A stretch of DNA of 56,925 bases from Sporichthya brevicatena. GTDB taxonomy: Bacteria > Actinomycetota > Actinomycetes > Sporichthyales > Sporichthyaceae. Positions 35,882 to 47,869 of this stretch are shown piece by piece. The DNA lies in NCBI RefSeq assembly GCF_039525035.1, contig NZ_BAAAHE010000021.1, positions 1-56,925 of the forward strand, written 5' to 3'. Within the stretch, counting starts at the first letter, position 1, and each line of letters begins with the position of its first letter. The notes under the pieces are model-generated. The model was not told the DNA's origin, searched no databases, and saw only the letters and a list, made by a program, of their open reading frames with translations. The position numbers were made by a program, and so were the translations under genes.

Positions 35882-36819
35882 GTGAGGCTGATCCTCGGGT
35901 CGAGCCACGCGTAGAGCAGGTCCACGACGAGGTTGACGACCAGGAACACCGCGGCGAACAGCAGCACCGCGCCCTGCAGCACCGGGTAGTCCCGCGCCTG
36001 CACCGACTGCAGCGCGAGCTGGCCGAGGCCGTTCCAGGAGAACACGATCTCGACGACCACCACGCCAGAGAGCAGGTAGGCGAGCTGGATGCCGATGACG
36101 GTGAGCACCGGCACCGCGGTGTTGCGCAGGACGTGACGGCGGATCACCACTGCCTCGGACAGGCCCTTCGCACGGGCGGTCCGGACGTGGTCCTCGCTGA
36201 GCACCTCGAGCGCAGCCGCGCGGACGAACCGGGTCAGAACCGCGCCGGAGACCACGCCCACCGTGAGGGCGGGCAGGACGAGGTGGCGCAGCCAGCGCAA
36301 CGGGTCCTCGGTCAGCGGGACGTACCCGCCGGCCGGGAACCAGCCCAGCGAACCGGCCAGGATCAGGATCGCGAGGATGCCGAGCCAGAAGTCCGGCACC
36401 GAGATGCCGAACTGGCTGACCAGCGTCGCGGCGCGGTCGAGGATCGAACGCGGGCGCAGGGCGGAGGCGAGGCCGAGGGGCACGGAGATCAGCAGGGCGA
36501 CGACGATCGCGGCGACGGCCAGCGACACCGTCGCCGGCAGGCGCTCGGCGATGACGTCGGCGACCGGGTCCTCGCTGCGGAAGCTGACGCCGAGGTCGCC
36601 CGTCACCGCGTTGCCGAGCCAGTGGAAGTACTGCGAGACCAGCGGCCGGTCCAGACCGGACTCCGCGCGCAGCGCGTCGTACGTGCCCTGGTCGAAGCGC
36701 GTCCCGAGCGCGAGCCGGACGGGGTCGCCCGGCACCAGGTGGATGAGCGCGAACACCGCGATGCTGACGCCCCACAGGACGCCGACGGTCGCCAGGACCC
36801 GGCGCGTGAGGTAGTTCAT
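35878..36819 (-). CDS. dppB: Peptide ABC transporter permease DppB-like
   Basis: A 313-aa permease opening with MNYLTRRVLATVGVLWGVSIAVFALIHLVPGDP, the DppB/OppB hallmark, with six membrane helices and the EAA loop VRTARAKGLSEAVVIRRHVLRN. The ATG overlaps the dppA stop (ATGA). Overlaps throughout the cluster indicate one polycistronic unit. Confidence 0.92.
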   Translation of the reverse strand: MNYLTRRVLATVGVLWGVSIAVFALIHLVPGDPVRLALGTRFDQGTYDALRAESGLDRPLVSQYFHWLGNAVTGDLGVSFRSEDPVADVIAERLPATVSLAVAAIVVALLISVPLGLASALRPRSILDRAATLVSQFGISVPDFWLGILAILILAGSLGWFPAGGYVPLTEDPLRWLRHLVLPALTVGVVSGAVLTRFVRAAALEVLSEDHVRTARAKGLSEAVVIRRHVLRNTAVPVLTVIGIQLAYLLSGVVVVEIVFSWNGLGQLALQSVQARDYPVLQGAVLLFAAVFLVVNLVVDLLYAWLDPRISLT

Positions 36820-38288
36820 CCGAACCTCACGTTCTCGAAGTTCACCGCGCGGTCGGGGCGGATCTCGTACCCCGTCACCTCCGGCGACCAGCCCTGCACG
36901 ACCTGCGGGTTGTAGAGGTAGAGGTAGCTCTCGGCGTCGACGATCCGCCGTGCGACCTGGTCGTACAGGTCCTCGCGCGCAGCGGGGTCCGGTTCGGTGG
37001 CGGCGCGCTTGAGCAGCTCGTCGGTCTCGGGGTCGCAGTACTTCTGGTAGTTGTTCGCGCCGTCGCACGAGTGCTGGGACTGGTAGAAGTCGAACGGGTC
37101 GGCGTTGCCGATCCAGCCGAGCAGGAAGCTGTCGAAGTCCCCCTTCGACTCGCGGTCCAGCCAGGTGGCGAACTCCTCCACCTCGACCCGGACGTCGATG
37201 CCGACCTCGTGCAGGTTCGACGCGATCACCTGCGCGACCTGGACGGTCTCGGGGTACTCGCTGGTCACCATCAGCCCCAGCGAGACCCGCGGGTGCCCGG
37301 CGTCGGCGAGCAGGGAGCGCGCCTTCGCGACGTCGCGCGTGATCGGGGCGTAGTCGGTGTGGCCGTACAGACCCTCGGGGATGGCGGTCTGGATCGGTTT
37401 CGCGGCGTTCGGCTGGGCGGCTTCGGCGATCGCCTCCCGGTCGAGGCCGTAGTTGATCGCCTCCCGGACGCGCTCGTCGTCGAACGGCTTCCGTTCGAAG
37501 TTCGTGGCCAGGTACCAGTAGTCGACGCTCGGTACCTGACCGAGCGTCACGTGATCGTCGTCGGCGAGCTTCTTGAGCTGGGAGGGCGGGAGGTTGTCGG
37601 TCCAGTCGATCTCACCGGTCTGCAGGGCGACCAGCGCGGTCGTCGGCTCGCTGACGAACCGGAACTCCAGCGACGAGACGTGCGGGCCGTCGCCCCAGTA
37701 GTTCTCGTTCGGCAGCAGCGTGATGCCGGCGGCGGTGTCGCGGGCGACGCGGAACGGCCCGGTGCCGTCGGTCTCACGGGCGAGGTTGAGCCGGTCGGCC
37801 GCGCCCTCGGGAAGGATCGCGGTGCCCTTGAAGCCGCCGAGCTCGGCGAGCAGATAGGGCGTGGGCTGGGCGAGGTCGATGCGGACGGTGTGGGAGTCGA
37901 CGGCGACGACGTCGGTGATCGGCTCCAGCCGGAACGCGTTGGAGAGCTTCTCGTCGATGATCCGCTTGAGCGAATAGACGACGTCCCCGGCGTCGAACTC
38001 CTCGCCGCTCGCGAACTTCACGCCGCGGCGGAGCTGGAACGTCCAGGAGCGGCCGTCGTCGGCGGTGGTCCAGGACTCGGCGAGCTGCGGGTCGTACCCG
38101 GAGCCGTCGGGCTTGGGGACGACCAGGGTGTCGTAGACGTTCTCCAGCACCTGGAAGCTGGCGTACGCGGTCGTCTTGTGCGGGTCGAGCTGGTCCGGCT
38201 CGCCGCTGATTGCGGCGACGAACGGGGTCGGGCCCTTGTCGACCGCGTTCAGGCCCTCACCGCAACCGGTGAGGGCCGCCAAGCCCAC
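36816..38288 (-). CDS. dppA: Peptide ABC transporter substrate-binding lipoprotein DppA-like
   Basis: A solute-binding protein of family 5: ISGEPDQLDPHKTTAYASFQVLENVYDTLV, DGRSWTFQLRRGVKFASGEEFDAGDVVYSLKRI, NYWGDGP, and the final GYEIRPDRAVNFENVRFG. The mature lipoprotein would begin at Cys9 of the annotated frame (LTGC). From GTG 38288 only eight residues precede this cysteine, too short for a signal peptide. The same frame continues upstream without stop for a normal arginine-rich signal peptide (to about 38369) but shows no ATG, GTG or TTG there, so the true start may be non-canonical or a base may be misread. Confidence 0.85.
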   Translation of the reverse strand: MGLAALTGCGEGLNAVDKGPTPFVAAISGEPDQLDPHKTTAYASFQVLENVYDTLVVPKPDGSGYDPQLAESWTTADDGRSWTFQLRRGVKFASGEEFDAGDVVYSLKRIIDEKLSNAFRLEPITDVVAVDSHTVRIDLAQPTPYLLAELGGFKGTAILPEGAADRLNLARETDGTGPFRVARDTAAGITLLPNENYWGDGPHVSSLEFRFVSEPTTALVALQTGEIDWTDNLPPSQLKKLADDDHVTLGQVPSVDYWYLATNFERKPFDDERVREAINYGLDREAIAEAAQPNAAKPIQTAIPEGLYGHTDYAPITRDVAKARSLLADAGHPRVSLGLMVTSEYPETVQVAQVIASNLHEVGIDVRVEVEEFATWLDRESKGDFDSFLLGWIGNADPFDFYQSQHSCDGANNYQKYCDPETDELLKRAATEPDPAAREDLYDQVARRIVDAESYLYLYNPQVVQGWSPEVTGYEIRPDRAVNFENVRFG

Positions 38289-38474
38289 GAGAACCAGTCC
38301 CAGCGCCGCCGACGCCGCCCGCGGCGGGCGCGGGCGGCGTGCGGACGAGCGGGCAGCCGTCGTTCTCAGCTCCTGCGGGCGAGTGCGGAGAGGTTCTCGG
38401 AAAACCTGTCCGCCTCACCGCCCGCGCAAACCCGCGGTGTCTGTGCGGCGGCTGGCAGCTCGCTGCCGCAGCCG

Positions 38475-38900
38475 TCAGTCGGCGACGATGCGCTTGGCGA
38501 CGTAGCGGCCGTTGCGCTTCTCGCCGCTGACCTTCACGTCGTCGCCCCGGCGCAGGTCGCGGAGGTTCACCCGGTCGCCGTCGCGCCAGATCTTCGCGTC
38601 CTTGGCGACGTGGACCGTGCGGTTCCGCTTGCCGAGGTCGACGACGATCTTGCGGTCGGCCCGGTCGACCGAGCGGATCTCGCCGTCGATGCGGAAGTAG
38701 CTGACGTTGCGGCGGTCGCTCTTCTTCTTGCGGTCCTTCTGGTGCTTCTTGTGCTTCTTGTGGTCGTCACGGTCGAAGAGGTTGCCGATCAGGCCACCGA
38801 GGCCGGGCCCGCCGTCGGCGGGCGCGGCCACCGCCGGGGCCGCCGGGGCCAGCAGGCCGAGGGTGAGCACGCCGGAGATGAGCAGGGTCTTGCCGTTCAT
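38475..38900 (-). CDS. Small secreted basic protein with OB-like repeat
   Basis: A 141-aa exported protein: signal peptide MNGKTLLISGVLTLGLLAPAAPAVAAPA, a lysine/histidine-rich linker (KKHKKHQKDRKKKSDRR, ~50-65), and a C-terminal beta domain (RIDGEIRSVDRADRKIVVDLG...VHVAKDAKIWRDGDRVNLRDLRRGDDVKVSGEKRNGRYVAKRI) resembling DUF5666-type OB folds. The start has GAGGAGAC upstream. Function unknown; the basic linker could bind polyanions. Confidence 0.8.
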   Translation of the reverse strand: MNGKTLLISGVLTLGLLAPAAPAVAAPADGGPGLGGLIGNLFDRDDHKKHKKHQKDRKKKSDRRNVSYFRIDGEIRSVDRADRKIVVDLGKRNRTVHVAKDAKIWRDGDRVNLRDLRRGDDVKVSGEKRNGRYVAKRIVAD

Positions 38901-39062
38901 GGGGTGTCTCCTCGAATCGGCAGGTGGGAGGGTCGGAGTCAGGATTTGCGATCAGTGCACCGCATGGATTGCGCAGTTTCGGCGTCTTTTGCCAACTTTG
39001 GGGTTCGTGTCGGCGCGCTGTCCCGGTGTTGCTGCGAACGAGGTATGACGAGGGAGCCCCGA

Positions 39063-39515
39063 ATGGACCAGCGCTGGCGGACCGACGGCGTCGCGGTGAT
39101 CCCGGCGGAATCGCTGGACTCGAACACGCCCCAGACCCCGGGGATGCACCGCGCGGCCGCGGTGAACGGGCCCCGCGTCGGCGCTCAGGGCCTCTGGGCC
39201 GGCACCGTGCGGATCTTCCCCGGCGCGCAGACCGGCGCCCACCACCACGGCGAGCTCGAGAGCGTCATCTACGTCGTGTCCGGCCTGGCCCGGATGCGCT
39301 GGGGCGAGCGTCTGGAGTTCACCGCCGAGGCCGGCCCCGGGGACTTCATCTGGGTCCCGCCGTTCGTCCCCCACCAGGAGATCAACGCCTCCCCCGACGC
39401 CGAGCTCCACTGCGTCCTCGCCCGCTCCGGCCAGGAGGCGATCGTCGTCAACCTCGACATCGACGGCGTCGACAACCCCGCGACCGTCCCCTGGGTCGAC
39501 CCGCTCCACCGCTGA
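39063..39515 (+). CDS. Cupin-domain protein
   Basis: A 150-aa single cupin: motif 1 GAHHHGELESVIYVVSGLARMRWG supplies the metal-binding His and Glu, motif 2 PGDFIWVPPFVPHQEIN the last His. Function unknown; such cupins are small-molecule dioxygenases, isomerases or binding proteins. ATG 39063 follows GAGGGAG at good distance; an in-frame ATG at 39045 is an alternative. Confidence 0.85.
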   Translation: MDQRWRTDGVAVIPAESLDSNTPQTPGMHRAAAVNGPRVGAQGLWAGTVRIFPGAQTGAHHHGELESVIYVVSGLARMRWGERLEFTAEAGPGDFIWVPPFVPHQEINASPDAELHCVLARSGQEAIVVNLDIDGVDNPATVPWVDPLHR

Positions 39516-39525
39516 ACCCCTCACG

Positions 39526-39569
39526 ACGTCAGCGACATCGAGCGCTATTGCGCGCGATCCCGCTGACGT
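39526..39569. terminator. Long hairpin between convergent cupin and NUDIX genes
   Basis: Outer arms ACGTCAGCG (39526-39534) and CGCTGACGT (39561-39569) and inner arms ATCGAGCGC / GCGCGCGAT pair around a TATT loop. The stem includes the stop codon and last codons of the NUDIX gene. Bidirectional use is likely. Confidence 0.7.
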
Positions 39570-40003
39570 TGCGGGTCCGTCAACTGCTCGACCGCGAACT
39601 CGGCGAGAGCGACGAGGGGCCAGGTGCGCACCTCACTCAGGGGCGCCCAGGCGCAGCAGTCGGTGGTGTTGTCCACTTCGTGGACGAGCTCGCCGGCCCC
39701 GGTCGTGACGTCGTAGACGAGCCCGACGAAGTGCACCGGAGGCCAGGGCCGCTCAGGCGTCCACTCGAAGACGTGGGAGAACACCGCGACCACACCTCCG
39801 CGCGTGCCTGCGAGCCCGGTTTCCTCCCGCAGCTCACGAAGGACGGCGTCGTCCGGGTGCTCCCCCGGCAGCACCCCGCCGCCGGGCAGCGTCCACCGCC
39901 CACCGTCGACCGCGTCCGGCGCCTGCCGCGCGAGCAGCACCGCGCCGTCCCGCACGCACAGCGCGTACGCCCCGAGGTACCGCTCCATCGCCCCGTCGCT
40001 CAC
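39545..40003 (-). CDS. NUDIX hydrolase
   Basis: A 152-aa NUDIX protein with the full box GGVLPGEHPDDAVLRELREETGL (Gly-x5-Glu-x7-Arg-Glu-x2-Glu-Glu). It hydrolyses a nucleoside diphosphate linked to another group; the substrate is not predictable. GTG 40003 lies 6 bases after a TAGCGT -10 (40010-40015); ATG five codons further in is an alternative start. Confidence 0.85.
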   Translation of the reverse strand: MSDGAMERYLGAYALCVRDGAVLLARQAPDAVDGGRWTLPGGGVLPGEHPDDAVLRELREETGLAGTRGGVVAVFSHVFEWTPERPWPPVHFVGLVYDVTTGAGELVHEVDNTTDCCAWAPLSEVRTWPLVALAEFAVEQLTDPQRQRDRAQ

Positions 40004-40022
40004 TCGACCACGCTAAGCCCGT

Positions 40023-40039
40023 TGGAGATGTCATCTCCA
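40023..40039. promoter_or_regulatory. Perfect palindrome upstream of the NUDIX gene
   Basis: TGGAGATG-T-CATCTCCA is a 17-base palindrome with one central base, 20 bases upstream of the NUDIX start and just upstream of its -10 element, so it could be an operator for a dimeric repressor. Confidence 0.45.
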
Positions 40040-40113
40040 CGAGCGACAGGCGAACGCCCCAGGCCTTAGCCGGCGGGCTCCCGATGACGCGCAGAGGAGA
40101 TCTCGCTCGTTCG

Positions 40114-40353
40114 CTAGCGGTATCGGTGCCAGTGAGCAACTACGGCACGCTCGGCTTCCTCCGGGTCGGAATATTCGATGCCGCCGCCATGCACGTTGCA
40201 ACCGATGACGAAGAGCGATGCGCCGTCGCAGTAGTTGCGCGACCGACTGAGGTACGGGCTTCCCGTGCGGTCGGAAGGCCGCGTTCCAATTGCCCTGATC
40301 TCGCGATCAAACCTCGTCGGCGTGACGTGGACCGGCCGTTCGGCCCGGGTCAC
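40114..40353 (-). CDS. Hypothetical small protein (doubtful)
   Basis: A 79-codon frame whose second half (SPYLSRSRNYCDGASLFVIGCNVHGGGIEYSDPEEAERAVVAHWHRYR) has a normal amino-acid mix, unlike the Arg/Pro-rich shadow frames elsewhere. There is no clear ribosome binding site and no family is recognised. It may be a gene fragment. Confidence 0.35.
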   Translation of the reverse strand: MTRAERPVHVTPTRFDREIRAIGTRPSDRTGSPYLSRSRNYCDGASLFVIGCNVHGGGIEYSDPEEAERAVVAHWHRYR

Positions 40354-40391
40354 GACGCCCGACGCTTCCGCGGAAGCGTGTTTCCTTCACT

Positions 40392-40434
40392 ACGTCCGAA
40401 GAAGTGGCTGCAACAGCAGCCACATCTTCGGACG

Positions 40435-40435
<1 letters not shown>
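40392..40435 (-). terminator. Terminator hairpin at the end of metH
   Basis: Arms 40392-40411 and 40416-40435 are complementary over 20 bases with a single A/A mismatch and a 4-base loop. The stem reaches the first base of the metH stop codon (40435-40437, minus strand). A U-tract is lacking. Confidence 0.75.
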
Positions 40436-43956
<3,521 letters not shown>

Positions 43957-44035
43957 ATGGTAGTCCTCGCCGTCCGATAGGTTCGACGGATATGTCCGCA
44001 GGCACCTGGTGGACCGACTCGGGAAGGACGGCACC

Positions 44036-44902
44036 GTGATCACGTTCGAGGGCGCGGACGCGCTCGTGGACCCGGTGCTGCTCGCGTCCTTCGAGGGCTG
44101 GAACGACGCCGCGGAGTCCGCCTCGGGGGCGTTGGCGCACCTCACGACGGCGTGGGACGCCCGTCTCATCGGCGAACTGGACCCGGACGAGTACTACGAC
44201 TTCCAGGTGAACCGCCCGACGATCTCGGTCGACGTGGAGCCCGGTGTGTCCCGCGTCACCTGGCCGACGACGCGCTTCTACGCGGCGCGCCTCGACAACG
44301 GCCGCGACGTCGTCCTGATGCGCGGCGTCGAGCCGAACATGCGCTGGCGCGGGTTCTGCGAGGAGCTCATCGAGGCCTGCCGGACGCTCGGCGTCCAGAC
44401 GGTGATCACCCTGGCGGCCCTGCTCGGCGACGCCCCGCACACCCGGCCCGTCCCGGTCCGGGGGACGTCGATCGACCCGGCGCTGCGCGCCAAGCTCGGC
44501 CTGGAGCCGTCCAGCTACTCCGGCCCGACCGGGATCGTCGGCGTCTTCCAGGACGCCTGCACCCAGGTCGGTCTGCCGGCCGCGTCCTACTGGGCCGCGG
44601 TCCCCTACTACGTCGCCCAGCCGCCGTGCCCGAAGGCGACGCTCGCGCTGCTCGGCAAGATCGAGGACGTCCTCGACGTCACGATCCCGCTCGGCGACCT
44701 GCCCGACGAGGCCCGCGCCTGGCAGGACGGCGTCGACGAGCTCGCCGCCGAGGACCAGGAGGTCGCCGACTACGTGCGGTCCCTGGAGGAGGCGAAGGAC
44801 ACCACCGAGCTCCCCGAGGCCTCCGGTGAGGCGATCGCCAAGGAGTTCGAGCGCTACCTCCGCCGCCGGGACGAGGGCCGCGGCCCGCTCGGCCCGAGCT
44901 GA
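44036..44902 (+). CDS. PAC2 family protein
   Basis: A 288-aa protein of the PAC2 (proteasome assembly chaperone 2-like) family: LLASFEGWNDAAESASGALAHL, YDFQVNRPTISV, VLMRGVEPNMRWRGFCEELIEAC, TLAALLGDAPHTRPVPV and a C-terminal helical tail. The fold is related to eukaryotic proteasome assembly factors, but the bacterial role is not settled. GTG 44036 follows GGGAAGGA. Divergent from metH. Confidence 0.88.
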   Translation: MITFEGADALVDPVLLASFEGWNDAAESASGALAHLTTAWDARLIGELDPDEYYDFQVNRPTISVDVEPGVSRVTWPTTRFYAARLDNGRDVVLMRGVEPNMRWRGFCEELIEACRTLGVQTVITLAALLGDAPHTRPVPVRGTSIDPALRAKLGLEPSSYSGPTGIVGVFQDACTQVGLPAASYWAAVPYYVAQPPCPKATLALLGKIEDVLDVTIPLGDLPDEARAWQDGVDELAAEDQEVADYVRSLEEAKDTTELPEASGEAIAKEFERYLRRRDEGRGPLGPS

Positions 44903-44912
44903 CGCCGCGTCA

Positions 44913-44947
44913 CCTGTCAAGAAAGGGTGTCACCCTTTCTGGACAGG
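44913..44947. terminator. Bidirectional nested hairpin, shared repeat family
   Basis: Outer arms CCTGTC and GACAGG enclose AAAGGGTG-T-CACCCTTT, with A- and T-rich shoulders. It sits between the convergent PAC2 and sortase-like genes. TGTCAAGAAAGGGTG is identical to the outer part of the terminator near 5335-5349. Confidence 0.75.
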
Positions 44948-44955
44948 GCGGGCGG

Positions 44956-45681
44956 CTACTTGGCGAGGTCCGCGAAGACGACGACGTTGCGGGGGAAGCC
45001 ACCCTTGGACTGGTCGTAGGCGCCGGTCGAGGTGATCAGGCGCAACTGGGCGGCCTTGCCGTTGCCGTAGATGCGCTTCTCCGGAACCTGGCCGGCTTTG
45101 AACTGCTCGACCGAGCGGACGACGAAGGTCAGCTCCTGGCCCGCCTGAGTCGTGACCGTGAAGCGGTCACCGGCCTTGGCGTCGACGAGCTTGGCGAAGA
45201 CGTCGGCACCGGCCTGGCTGCGGCGGCCGAGGACGACGGCGCGACCGGGCTGGCCCGGCTCCGGGCCGCTCTCGATCCAGCCGGCGCGACCGAGGTCCGG
45301 GACCTGGAGCACCTGAGTGACCGGGTCCATGGTCAGCGGGTCGAGCTCGGTGTTGATCCCGAGGCGCGCGAAGGTCAGCGTCGCCGGGTAGTGCTCCTGG
45401 CCCGCGACGACCGTGTTCTGGGCGACGGCCGGCTCGGAGTCCCAGGGCCAGCCGCCGAGACCGCCGATGAACAGCACCGGCGTCGCGGACAGGGCCGCGA
45501 GCGCCAGGTGGAGCTTGGACATGCGGGTCCACGAGCGCCCGCCGGGCTCCTCCTCGGCGACGGCCGCCGCGGCTGCGGCGAACTCCTCACCGGTGTGCTC
45601 GGCGAACAGGTCGTGCTCGCCGGTGTCGTCGACGTCGGTGCGCTTCACGAGCACCCCACCGCGTTCGGCGCGCTTGATCAC
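44956..45681 (-). CDS. Sortase-fold membrane protein lacking catalytic residues
   Basis: A 241-aa protein with an acidic cytoplasmic N-terminus, a membrane segment (KLHLALAALSATPVLFIGGLGGW) and a class E/F-type sortase domain outside. In active relatives the strand after AVV reads GHVDS; here it is LGRRSQAGADVF, so the catalytic His is Arg. The Cys motif LITCGG is replaced by LITSTGAYD (codon TCG at the Cys position). The Arg motif HYRDN is FPRN. With nucleophile and His both gone it cannot be a normal transpeptidase. Its start overlaps the stop of the secreted partner gene upstream (ATGA), so they are coupled. Confidence 0.8.
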   Translation of the reverse strand: MIKRAERGGVLVKRTDVDDTGEHDLFAEHTGEEFAAAAAAVAEEEPGGRSWTRMSKLHLALAALSATPVLFIGGLGGWPWDSEPAVAQNTVVAGQEHYPATLTFARLGINTELDPLTMDPVTQVLQVPDLGRAGWIESGPEPGQPGRAVVLGRRSQAGADVFAKLVDAKAGDRFTVTTQAGQELTFVVRSVEQFKAGQVPEKRIYGNGKAAQLRLITSTGAYDQSKGGFPRNVVVFADLAK

Positions 45682-46442
45682 AGCGACCCCCCGACCGATC
45701 CGTTGATCAGACCGCGGCGACCCGCGGTGCTCGCCGCGCCGGCGGCGCCGGTGACGGCGATGCCCCCGAGCACGATCAGGGCGATGGTGGCGGCGCCCGC
45801 ACCGGCCGCAGCGGCCTCGGCCGCGTTCGACGGGAAGATGTTGCGGATGTCGTTGACCAGCCCGGGCAGGCCGCCGGGCTTCTTCTCCGGCTCACGGACG
45901 ACGGGCGCGGGGGCGACCGGGGTCTGCTCCATCGGCGCGGTCCAGGTCGAGCCCGGGTCCGCGATCGAGTCGACGCGGTCGGTCTTGGTCGGCTTCTTGA
46001 CCGGCTTCTTCGGCGGCACGACCGTCTGCGGGGCCGGCTGCGGCTTGGAGTCGACCTTGGCGGGCTCCGACAGGCCGAGGCCGTCGGTCAGGCCACCCAC
46101 GGCGCCGCCGAGCAGCGGCAGCTCCTTGGTGGTCTTGGTCAGGTTGTCGACGGTCTTCCCCAGCAGCGGCTTGTCCGCGTTCGCGGCGATCTCCTCCGGC
46201 GTCCGGATGCCGAGCGAGTCACCGAGCAGGCCGTCGACGGTGCCGAGCAGGTTGTGGAGCAGGACGCCCACCTGCGGCAGCGACAGCGGCGGGACCGTGC
46301 TCTGGGTCGTGCTGCTCGGCGAGCTGGTCGCCGGCGCCGGGCTCGTCGCGGCGGAGGCGGCGCCGGTGCCCACTGCCGAGACGGCCGCCGTCGCCACGAT
46401 CACGGTCGCCAGTCGGCGAGCGGTGGTGGAACGGACTGCCAT
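45678..46442 (-). CDS. Secreted protein with C-terminal membrane anchor, partner of the sortase-fold protein
   Basis: A 254-aa exported protein: signal peptide MAVRSTTARRLATVIVATAAVSAVGTGAASAA, a Ser/Thr/Pro linker, a leucine-rich segment (LPQVGVLLHNLLGTVDGLLGDSLG), a Lys/Pro-rich stretch, and a C-terminal hydrophobic segment (AGAATIALIVLGGIAVTG) followed by a short basic tail, as in sorted surface proteins but without LPxTG. Strong GGAGG upstream. No family recognised. Confidence 0.75.
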   Translation of the reverse strand: MAVRSTTARRLATVIVATAAVSAVGTGAASAATSPAPATSSPSSTTQSTVPPLSLPQVGVLLHNLLGTVDGLLGDSLGIRTPEEIAANADKPLLGKTVDNLTKTTKELPLLGGAVGGLTDGLGLSEPAKVDSKPQPAPQTVVPPKKPVKKPTKTDRVDSIADPGSTWTAPMEQTPVAPAPVVREPEKKPGGLPGLVNDIRNIFPSNAAEAAAAGAGAATIALIVLGGIAVTGAAGAASTAGRRGLINGSVGGSL

Positions 46443-46465
46443 GGCGGTGCCTCCATCAAAACGAC

Positions 46466-46484
46466 GTACACGAACCGTGTGTAC
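46466..46484. promoter_or_regulatory. Inverted repeat upstream of the secreted protein gene
   Basis: GTACAC-N7-GTGTAC, with an inner ACACG-AAC-CGTGT, lies 24 bases before the ATG at 46442. It could be an operator or a leader hairpin. Confidence 0.4.
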
Positions 46485-46635
46485 CTGAGTTGACGTGCCG
46501 AGCCCACGGAAGGACTCAGGTCCCGAGCTAAATGGCCCTTAAGGATGAGAGGCGAATCGGACAAATCAACAAAACGCCCCGGCCAGGGCCACCTCGGCGA
46601 TCTTGGTCCGGGTCAGCGCCCCGGCGTCCGGACGG

Positions 46636-47862
46636 TCAGAGCGCGACGCCGAGCAGGGCGTCCGAGAGGCGCGAGATCACGCCCGGCGCCCCGAGGTCGG
46701 CCCCGCCCTCGGCCTCCTGCCGGGCGGCCCAGGCGTCGATCGCGGCCAGCGCGGCGGGGGCGTCCAGATCGTGCGCGAGCGCCGTCCGGACGGCGGTGAG
46801 CGTCTCGGCCGCGTCCGGGCCGTCGGGCCGGGAGACGGCGGCGCGCCAGCGCGCGAGCCGCTCCTGAGCCTGCATCAGCACCTCGTCCGTGTACTCCCAG
46901 TCGGCGGCGTAGTGCCGGCTGAGGAGCGCGAGCCGGATCGCCGCGGGCTCGACACCCGCCGCACGCAGCTTGGAGACGAAGACGAGGTTCCCCCGGGACT
47001 TCGACATCTTCTCGCCCTCGTAGCCGACCAGGCCGGCGTGCACGAAGGAGCGGACGAATCCGGGCTCTCCGGCCAGGACGTGGGCGTGCGAGGCACCCAT
47101 CTCGTGGTGCGGGAACGCCAGGTCGCGGCCACCGCCCATGACGTCGACGACGTCGCCGAGCAGGTTCCGGGCGATCGCGGTGCACTCGATGTGCCAGCCG
47201 GGGCGCCCGGCGCCCGCCGGGGAGTCCCACGCGGGCTCCCCCGGGCGCTCGCCGCGCCACACCAGGGCGTCCAGCGGGTCCTTCTTGCCGGCACGGTCGG
47301 GGTCGCCCCCACGCTCGGCGAAGAGCTCCAGCATCTCGGCCTGCGAGAGGTTCGCCACCGCCCCGAAGGCCGGGTCGAGGTGCACCGAGAAGTACGTGTC
47401 CGGCTCGACCTCGTAGAGCGCGCCGCGATCGCGGAGCCCGACGAGGAAGTCGTTGATCACCGGGATCGCCTCGACGGCCCCGACGTAGTGCTCCGGCGCC
47501 AGGACGCGCAGCGCGATCATGTCCTCGCGGAACAGCTCGGTCTCCCGCGCGGCCAGCTCGCGCCAGTCGTCGCCGGTGGCGTCCGCGCGCTCGAGGAGCG
47601 GGTCGTCGACGTCGGTGACGTTCTGGACGTAGTGCACCGGCACCCCGCTGTCGCGCACGGCGCGGTTCAGCAGGTCGAAGGTGACATAGGTGTTCGCGTG
47701 GCCGAGGTGCGTCGCGTCGTACGGGGTGATCCCGCAGACGTACATCCGGAAGGCGGCCCCGGTCACGGCGGGGACCAGCGTGCCCGAGGACGTGTTCCGG
47801 ACCTGCACCGGCAGTCCCTGGCCGGGCAGCCGGGGAATCTCCGGGGAGGGCCAGGCGTGCAT
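46636..47862 (-). CDS. mshC: Mycothiol ligase MshC (cysteine:glucosaminyl inositol ligase)
   Basis: MshC (408 aa) joins cysteine to GlcN-inositol with ATP, the penultimate step of mycothiol synthesis. It is a cysteinyl-tRNA-synthetase relative: [21 protein letters not shown] holds the HIGH-type motif and zinc Cys, [10 protein letters not shown] and [12 protein letters not shown] further zinc ligands, and [12 protein letters not shown] the KMSKS loop. The tRNA-binding end is short, which separates MshC from CysS. ATG 47862 lies 7 bases after TAGGGT (47870-47875), a leaderless layout. Confidence 0.96.
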   Translation of the reverse strand: MHAWPSPEIPRLPGQGLPVQVRNTSSGTLVPAVTGAAFRMYVCGITPYDATHLGHANTYVTFDLLNRAVRDSGVPVHYVQNVTDVDDPLLERADATGDDWRELAARETELFREDMIALRVLAPEHYVGAVEAIPVINDFLVGLRDRGALYEVEPDTYFSVHLDPAFGAVANLSQAEMLELFAERGGDPDRAGKKDPLDALVWRGERPGEPAWDSPAGAGRPGWHIECTAIARNLLGDVVDVMGGGRDLAFPHHEMGASHAHVLAGEPGFVRSFVHAGLVGYEGEKMSKSRGNLVFVSKLRAAGVEPAAIRLALLSRHYAADWEYTDEVLMQAQERLARWRAAVSRPDGPDAAETLTAVRTALAHDLDAPAALAAIDAWAARQEAEGGADLGAPGVISRLSDALLGVAL

Positions 47863-47869
47863 GGGTGTC

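Larger units (their letters stand above)
40004..40434. other. Intergenic stretch between NUDIX and metH
   Basis: These 430 bases hold the NUDIX promoter (-10 at 40010-40015), a short palindrome, one doubtful minus-strand reading frame (40114-40353) and the metH terminator. By eye the base composition is less GC-rich than the surroundings, so acquired DNA is possible. Confidence 0.5.

Noticed and set aside
43957-44035. Cobalamin riboswitch upstream of metH
   Set aside because: The 79-base divergent gap is too short, and no B12-box-like sequence is seen.
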